Shown here piece after piece: positions 29,143 to 33,253 of a stretch of DNA of 33,253 bases (its first letter is position 1; every line of letters begins with the position of its first letter). A program made the translations under genes and the position numbers. The stretch covers positions 65,285 to 98,537 of the forward strand of contig NZ_JADWYU010000138.1 in NCBI RefSeq assembly GCF_016786325.1, given 5' to 3'. This stretch comes from Frankia nepalensis. GTDB taxonomy: Bacteria; Actinomycetota; Actinomycetes; Frankiales; Frankiaceae. The notes below the pieces were generated by a model, which saw nothing but the letters and a program-made list of their open reading frames with translations, did not search any database and had not been told where the DNA came from.

Positions 29143-29227
29143 TGAACCTTTTCCGTCGCCGGTTCGCTGTCGAGATCTCCAGGCACTCCAGGACGGCCAC
29201 CGAGTCCGGTGAGACGGAAAAGGTTCA
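29143..29227 (-). promoter_or_regulatory. 15-bp inverted repeat at the binding-protein/permease boundary
   Basis: TGAACCTTTTCCGTC (29143-29157) and GACGGAAAAGGTTCA (29213-29227) are perfect complements separated by 55 bases. The second arm contains the stop codon of the substrate-binding protein gene. Within the loop is CACCGGACTCGGTG, itself a small hairpin. A stem here could stop or pause transcription, or protect the upstream mRNA, so that more binding protein than permease is made. Confidence 0.65.
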
Positions 29228-30784
29228 CAGGGTGACGACGATCTTCGACGCGTCGAAGCGCGACGAGGTGTTGTTCTCCGGGTAGCCGCTGATGCCGGTC
29301 CTCGCGACCTGGATGGACTCGCCGAGGAGCAGCCAGTCGCTGACCGCCTTCTCGGAGACGAGCCGGGCGAGCGCCTTGAAGTTGGTGTCGCGCTCGGCGT
29401 CGGTCGTCGCGGTCACCGCCGCCTGGTAGAGCCGCTGCGCCTCGGGGTCGTTGTAGCCCCAGTAGTAGTTCGTCTTCGCGTAGTTGCCGAGGTCGCGCGG
29501 TTCGGCGTGGTCGACCAGGCTGAGGTCGTAGTCGTGGTTCGTGAAGACGTCGGTCAGCCAGGTCGGGAACTCGACCGAGCGGATCGTGACGTTGACCCCG
29601 ATCTCCTCGAGCTGCGAGACGATGTACTCGGAGATGGTGCTCGGGTAGATGTTCGGGACTGTCAGCGTCAGGTCCAGCCCGGAGGCAAAACCGGCGTCGG
29701 CGAGCAGCTTCTTCGCGTTCTCCGGGTTGTACTTGTCGATGCTGGTCAGGTCCTCGTACCAGGGGTCGAGCGGCGGGACGTCGCTGCCGATCCGGATGCC
29801 CTGGCCAAAGGTCTTGAGGAGCCCGTCCTTGTCGATGCCCTGCCGGATCGCGTGGCGGACCCGCTCGTCGGACAGCGGCGCCTTGGCGTTGTTGAACCCG
29901 AGCGTGAACTTGTCGGTCGTCGAGCCCTTGACGATCGTGAAGTTCGGGTCGCCCTCGTAGGCGTCGAGCAGGTCGCTGTCCAGGATCGCGCCGATGTCGA
30001 CCTGGCCCGTCTTCACCGCGTTGTTCTGCGCGTTCACGTCGGTGATGTAGCGGAAGACGACCTCGGCGACGCCGGCCTGGTCGCCCCAGTAGCTGTCGTT
30101 ACGGACCAGCGTGATGCTGTCGCCGTGCTTCCAGGAGTCGAACGTGAACGGCCCGGTGCCGACCGCGGTCTCGGCGAGGTCCGTCGCGCCGTCCTTGAGC
30201 ACGGCGCCGGCCGGGCCGGTCAGCCAGAAGGTGAAGTTCGCGTCGCGGCTCTTCAGCTTCAGCACGACGGTCTTCGGGTCGGGTGAGGTGACCGACTCGA
30301 GCGAGGCGAAGTCGCCGGCGTTCGGGTTCGTCGAGCCGGGAGCGATGACCTTGGAGAGCGACGCGACGACGTCCGAGGCCGTCAGCGGGGTGCCGTCGTG
30401 GAACGTGACCCCGTCGCGCAGCGTGAAGGTGTAGGTCAGCCCGTCGTCGGAGAGCTTGTACTCGCTGGCGAGCTTCGGGGTGATGTTCCCCTCGTCGTCG
30501 CGCTCCAGCAGTCCCTGGTAGACGTTGTTGAGCAGCACCTGCGCGATGGCGACGCCGGAGCCCGTGGTGATGTCGAGCGTGCTCGGCTCGAGGACCAGGC
30601 CGACGACGACCGTGGCGTTCGGGTCGGCCGTTCCGCCGCCGACGGCGCCGGCCGGGTCGTCGCTCGCCGCGTCACCCCCGCAGGCGGCGAGGACCAGCCC
30701 GGCGGCCGCCGCGACGGCGGTCAGCGCCAGCCTTCCTCGCCGGCGGCGTGCTCCCAGCCTCAGCGTGGGTGGTCGGACCTTCAT
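29225..30784 (-). CDS. ABC transporter substrate-binding lipoprotein (SBP family 5)
   Basis: A 519-residue extracytoplasmic solute-binding protein of family 5 (peptide/nickel/opine class). It has a lipoprotein signal: Arg-rich N-region, hydrophobic core ALTAVAAAAGLVLAAC and a lipobox LAAC ahead of GG, with the modified Cys near residue 35. Typical segments are EPSTLDITTGSG, LRDGVTFHDGTPLTASDVV and VRHAIRQGIDKDGLL. Family members bind peptides, glutathione, opines, nickel chelates or sugars, so the ligand is not given by homology. Context (a cysteine leader upstream and ssuD head-to-head) suggests an organosulfur ligand. The ATG at 30784 has AAGGAG 10 bases upstream. It is the first structural gene of the operon. 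Confidence 0.94.
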   Translation of the reverse strand: MKVRPPTLRLGARRRRGRLALTAVAAAAGLVLAACGGDAASDDPAGAVGGGTADPNATVVVGLVLEPSTLDITTGSGVAIAQVLLNNVYQGLLERDDEGNITPKLASEYKLSDDGLTYTFTLRDGVTFHDGTPLTASDVVASLSKVIAPGSTNPNAGDFASLESVTSPDPKTVVLKLKSRDANFTFWLTGPAGAVLKDGATDLAETAVGTGPFTFDSWKHGDSITLVRNDSYWGDQAGVAEVVFRYITDVNAQNNAVKTGQVDIGAILDSDLLDAYEGDPNFTIVKGSTTDKFTLGFNNAKAPLSDERVRHAIRQGIDKDGLLKTFGQGIRIGSDVPPLDPWYEDLTSIDKYNPENAKKLLADAGFASGLDLTLTVPNIYPSTISEYIVSQLEEIGVNVTIRSVEFPTWLTDVFTNHDYDLSLVDHAEPRDLGNYAKTNYYWGYNDPEAQRLYQAAVTATTDAERDTNFKALARLVSEKAVSDWLLLGESIQVARTGISGYPENNTSSRFDASKIVVTL

Positions 30785-31221
30785 GGTCGTGGTGCTCCTT
30801 GGACTCGTCAGGAAGCCGGAAGTGGGCGTTGCCGGCTGGCTGGGGCTGGGACTGTGGAACGGGCGCGTCGGCGAGCCGGTCGGCGAGGCCGCCGTGCTCA
30901 ACCGGCCGGCGCGGAATGACCGTCGCCGCGAGTGGTTCGTCGGGAGTGGTTCGTCAGGAGTGGGCCGACGGGAACGGGTCGATGGGAAAGGGCTGACGGT
31001 GGAAATGAACACGTTCCGGCGCCATCGAAAAAAGGGCATGACAAAACCCGTCGTTCTCGGCGGCCCCCGCTCGGTGTCGGCGTCAGGGAATACCGGGGCG
31101 GAGGCCGCGCCGCCGAACGGGTGACCCGAAGTCAGGGAGCGGCGGCGTCCTGGGCCGCGGCCTTTCGGGGTGACCGCCTGGCGCGCCGCCACAGGCCGCC
31201 CCGGGGATCGGAGGGCGACGT
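30785..31221. other. Long 5' untranslated stretch between leader hairpin and the binding-protein gene
   Basis: About 440 bases without a supportable gene. On the plus strand there is a degenerate 14-base repeat around 30930-30975 (GAGTGGTTCGTCGG variants). An A-run at 31029-31034 gives a T-run in the minus-strand transcript, but no strong stem was seen directly before it. The region is most likely the untranslated part of the transporter mRNA and may contain further attenuation or a second promoter. Confidence 0.5.
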
Positions 31222-31245
31222 ACGCGGCCCCGGACGGGGCCGCGT
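31222..31245 (-). terminator. Attenuator-like perfect hairpin at the leader-peptide stop codon
   Basis: ACGCGGCCCC (31222-31231) pairs perfectly with GGGGCCGCGT (31236-31245) across a 4-base loop. The stem begins at the last base of the leader stop codon, only six bases past its Cys codon. A ribosome paused at that Cys codon would cover the 5' arm and stop the hairpin from forming. No T-run follows, so termination may be Rho-dependent or the stem may only pause polymerase. Confidence 0.72.
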
Positions 31246-31373
31246 CAGCTACAGAGGCGGCTGGCGACCCTCATCAGATCCACCGCGCGCCGGCTGGTCA
31301 GCGGGACCGTGACCAGCGCCGATCCCCAGCCGGACGGCCGGGCGTGGCGGCGGGAGACAGGCGTCGGCTGCAT
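31245..31373 (-). CDS. Cysteine-containing leader peptide (attenuation uORF)
   Basis: A 42-residue open frame starting at ATG 31373 and ending in RRAVDLMRVASRLCS. The C-terminal pattern LTxRRxVDLxRVxSxLC matches the short putative leader peptides that precede sulfur-related operons in actinobacteria; I recognise this from the motif. The Cys codon TGT is the second-last sense codon, and a perfect GC hairpin starts at the stop codon. The frame is on the same strand as, and upstream of, the ABC transporter operon whose first gene begins 460 bases later. Ribosome stalling at Cys when cysteinyl-tRNA is scarce would relieve attenuation. The 5' leader appears very short, with no clear ribosome binding site. 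The start codon is less certain than the C-terminal half. Confidence 0.75.
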   Translation of the reverse strand: MQPTPVSRRHARPSGWGSALVTVPLTSRRAVDLMRVASRLCS

Positions 31374-31394
31374 GGCGCGCAGCGTACCCCACAT

Positions 31395-31423
31395 TCCCTA
31401 CTGACGTAGTTTCTTTAATGCAA
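31395..31423 (-). promoter_or_regulatory. Candidate promoter of the leader/transporter transcript
   Basis: On the minus strand TTGCAT (31423-31418) is followed after 17 bases by TAGGGA (31400-31395). The region is clearly AT-richer than its surroundings. Transcription would start about 15 bases before the leader ATG. The -10 match is only partial. Confidence 0.4.
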
Positions 31424-31844
31424 CCTGGCTGTAGCGATCCGCGTTCGCGGGCGCGTCGGGTGACGGTATGCGCGCGTTACCTGGGCACGGTCATTTTCGA
31501 GTAACAGTTGCGCAGCATCAATGCAGCGATTGCCGCGGCGGTTGACGTGAGTTGTGTGCCGGTGCGACGCTCGTCGAGCTGGGCCGCCGACCGCTGGTCG
31601 CGGCCGCTCCGGAAACTCGGCCGGTGCCCCGTGGTGCTTTCCGCGTACCCGGGAAAGCGCGGGGAGCCGACCGTCCGGGCTTTGCCGCTCCGTCGGCGCC
31701 GGTCACGAGATCCGGTTACCAGGTCCATTCACGAGCCATACCTGTTCCCGCCGCCAGCCTGCCCCGCCGGCGCGCCCCGCCCGCCAGGCGAACCGTCGGG
31801 CGGGCGCGCGGCCGGCCGCCCGAGACGAAGGAGAACCCCGCGCC
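31424..31844. other. Intergenic region upstream of ssuD
   Basis: About 420 bases with no supportable gene. It should hold the ssuD promoter. TTGACG at 31542 is a possible -35 but no matching -10 was found at the right spacing. A 25-codon frame at 31468-31545 encodes two Cys near its end but lacks the leader motif. Confidence 0.45.
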
Positions 31845-33038
31845 GTGCCCCTGCACCTGCACTGGTACCTGCCGACCAACGGCGACGACCGGGGCATCGT
31901 CGGTTCGGGTGACGGGGAGCCCCGCCACGGCGCCGAGGGCGCGGTCCGGTACTCGCGGTTTCGCGCGCCGACCGTCGGCTACCTCGGGCAGATCGCCCGC
32001 GCCGCCGAGCAACTCGGCTACGAGGCGGTGCTCACCCCGACCGGGCTGTGGTGCGAGGACGCCTGGATCGTCACCGCGGCGCTGTCCCAGGTCACCACCC
32101 GGCTGCGGTTCCTCGTCGCGTTCCGGCCGGGACTGATCTCCCCGACGCTGGCCGCCCATCAGGCGGCCACGTTCCAGCGGGTGTCCGACGGCCGGCTGGT
32201 GCTCAACATCGTCACCGGCGGCGACTCGGCCGAGCAGCGCCGGCTCGGTGACCATCTCGACCACGACCAGCGCTACGCCCGCGCGGACGAGTTCCTGGCG
32301 GTGCTGCGCGGCGTCGCCGGCGCCCGGCCGGCCTTCGACTTCACCGGCGCGCACTACGACGTCCGGGACGCGAGCGTCGACGTCGCCCCCTGGGGACCGC
32401 CGCCGGTCTTCTTCGGTGGCGCGAGCCCCGCGGCCGAGCGGGTCGCCGCCCGGCACGCCGACGTCTACCTGGCCTGGGGGGAGACCCCGGCCCAGATCGC
32501 CGAGCGGCTCGGCCGGATGCGCGAGCTCGCGGCCGCGGCCGGGCGAGAACGGGACCTGAGCTTCGGCATCCGCTTCCACGTGATCAGCAGGGACACCGCC
32601 GCCGAGGCGTGGGCCGAGGCCGAGCGGCTGCTCGACGGCCTCGACGACGCCCGGATCGCCGCCCACCAGGCGGTCTTCGCCGCCAGCGAGTCGGTGGGGC
32701 AGCGGCGGATGGCCGCGCTGCACGGCGGTGACCGCTCCCGGCTCGAGGTCCACCCGAACGTCTGGGCCGGCTACGGGCTGGTCCGCGGCGGCGGCGGCAC
32801 CGCGATCGTCGGCAGCCACGAGCAGGTCGCCGAGCGGATCGAGGAGTACCACGCGCTCGGCCTGGACCACTTCATCCTCTCCGGCCAGCCGCACCTGGAG
32901 GAGGCCTACCACCTGGCCGAGGGCGCGGCGGTCCTGCTGCGCGCCCGGGGCCTGCTGGCGCCGCCCGCGCCCGCGCCCGCGGCCCTGCCCGGCCCGCCGG
33001 CGCCACCGATCCCATCTGTCGCCGCGCCGGCCGGGTGA
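31845..33038 (+). CDS. ssuD: FMNH2-dependent alkanesulfonate monooxygenase
   Basis: A 397-residue luciferase-like (LLM) TIM-barrel enzyme that aligns closely to E. coli SsuD along its length. It oxidises alkanesulfonates with FMNH2 and oxygen to an aldehyde and sulfite, releasing sulfur for cysteine synthesis. SsuD positions are conserved: C70 in WCEDAW (E. coli Cys54), H245 in IRFHVISR (His228) and R314 in GLVRGGGGTA (Arg297). Other matching blocks are NIVTGGDSAEQ, VFFGGAS and SGQPHLEEAY. The GTG at 31845 has AAGGAG 11 bases upstream; residues from LHLHWYLPTNG fit the family N-terminus. A Pro/Ala tail of about 25 residues ends the protein. An FMN reductase (SsuE) gene is not in the window. 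The gene is head-to-head with the leader-controlled ABC operon. Confidence 0.95.
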   Translation: MPLHLHWYLPTNGDDRGIVGSGDGEPRHGAEGAVRYSRFRAPTVGYLGQIARAAEQLGYEAVLTPTGLWCEDAWIVTAALSQVTTRLRFLVAFRPGLISPTLAAHQAATFQRVSDGRLVLNIVTGGDSAEQRRLGDHLDHDQRYARADEFLAVLRGVAGARPAFDFTGAHYDVRDASVDVAPWGPPPVFFGGASPAAERVAARHADVYLAWGETPAQIAERLGRMRELAAAAGRERDLSFGIRFHVISRDTAAEAWAEAERLLDGLDDARIAAHQAVFAASESVGQRRMAALHGGDRSRLEVHPNVWAGYGLVRGGGGTAIVGSHEQVAERIEEYHALGLDHFILSGQPHLEEAYHLAEGAAVLLRARGLLAPPAPAPAALPGPPAPPIPSVAAPAG

Positions 33039-33109
33039 CCGGCGGCGCGGCTCGCGGCCGTAGCCGACCGTTCGTCCGCTTCCGACGACCCTACGAGGAG
33101 ACAGTGACC

Positions 33110-33253
33110 ATGGCCACGACCAGCGCGGTCAGCGATGACGCGACGCGGGCTCTCGGGCCCGCGGCCCACGCGGCCGGCGCCGCCTCGCCCGGGGCCCCCC
33201 CCCCCGCCCCCCGGCCCCCCCGGGCGCCCGCCCCCCCCGCCCGCCCGGGGGGG
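33110..33253 (+). CDS. Start of an unidentified protein (partial, poor sequence)
   Basis: ATG at 33110 with GAGGAG 9 bases upstream opens a frame that runs to the window end. The first 25 residues (MATTSAVSDDATRALGPAAH and on) are an unstructured N-terminus without a recognisable domain. It is 71 bases after ssuD and probably in the same transcript. From 33186 on the bases are only G and C, so the frame cannot be trusted there. Confidence 0.5.
   Translation, partial: MATTSAVSDDATRALGPAAHAAGAASPGAPPPAPRPPRAPAPPARPGG
33186..33253. other. G/C-only low-complexity contig end
   Basis: The last 68 bases contain no A or T and consist of C and G runs. Nothing else in the window looks like this. It is most likely base-calling or assembly error at a contig end rather than biology. 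Confidence 0.8.

Noticed and set aside
31468-31545. 25-codon plus-strand frame with two Cys, as a leader peptide for ssuD
   Set aside because: It lacks the RR-VDL-RV motif, a ribosome binding site and a following stem, so it is not supportable.
31542-31570. TTGACG as the -35 element of the ssuD promoter
   Set aside because: No TAnnnT-type -10 lies 16-19 bases downstream.

Overview
The window is very G+C-rich DNA with dense, often overlapping genes, GTG/TTG starts, many TetR-type regulators, acyl-CoA enzymes and a tetratricopeptide protein of the kind common in filamentous actinobacteria. A Frankia/Pseudofrankia-like or related actinomycete chromosome fits best; this is inferred from gene style, not from a marker gene. 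The last 68 bases contain only G and C and look like poor sequence at a contig end.

Layout. (1) 1-6141: the end of a tetratricopeptide protein, a Tat-exported amidohydrolase, and on the minus strand an M1 aminopeptidase (pepN) and a pyruvoyl decarboxylase of the phosphatidylserine/L-tryptophan decarboxylase (PsiD-like) type. (2) 7104-12842: a plus-strand acyl-CoA catabolic operon with a CoA ligase, a double OB-fold/zinc-ribbon DUF35 protein, two thiolase-fold proteins lacking the usual catalytic Cys and His, and a crotonase. (3) 13049-20375: further catabolic genes with their regulators: TetR, crotonase, SDR, a ferritin-like PF10118 protein, a second TetR, an N-acyl-D-amino-acid deacylase-type amidohydrolase and an epoxide-hydrolase-like alpha/beta hydrolase. 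(4) 20442-24995: divergent zinc-finger anti-sigma and ECF sigma genes, a PepSY membrane protein, CsbD and a PPOX/FDOR flavoprotein-fold protein. (5) 25008-33253: a five-gene Dpp/Opp-type ABC importer operon on the minus strand, preceded by a short cysteine-containing leader peptide and a perfect GC hairpin. It lies head-to-head with ssuD, an FMNH2-dependent alkanesulfonate monooxygenase, so the block reads as a sulfur-acquisition module.

How the parts may work together. The importer plus SsuD suggests uptake and desulfonation of an organosulfur compound, with cysteine supply sensed by ribosome movement over the leader. The CoA ligase/DUF35/thiolase/crotonase set resembles side-chain or ring degradation modules of the Ltp2-ChsH2 type, where DUF35 binds a thiolase-fold aldolase. 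Two 25-bp sites of the form CATACA-N13-TGTATG flank the second TetR gene and suggest one regulon for the PF10118 gene, the regulator and the amidohydrolase/hydrolase pair.

Non-coding highlights. A roughly 112-bp hairpin element occurs twice, in opposite orientation, bracketing about 10.7 kb. There are several perfect inverted repeats acting as likely terminators or operators, and several short tandem repeats in intergenic DNA.
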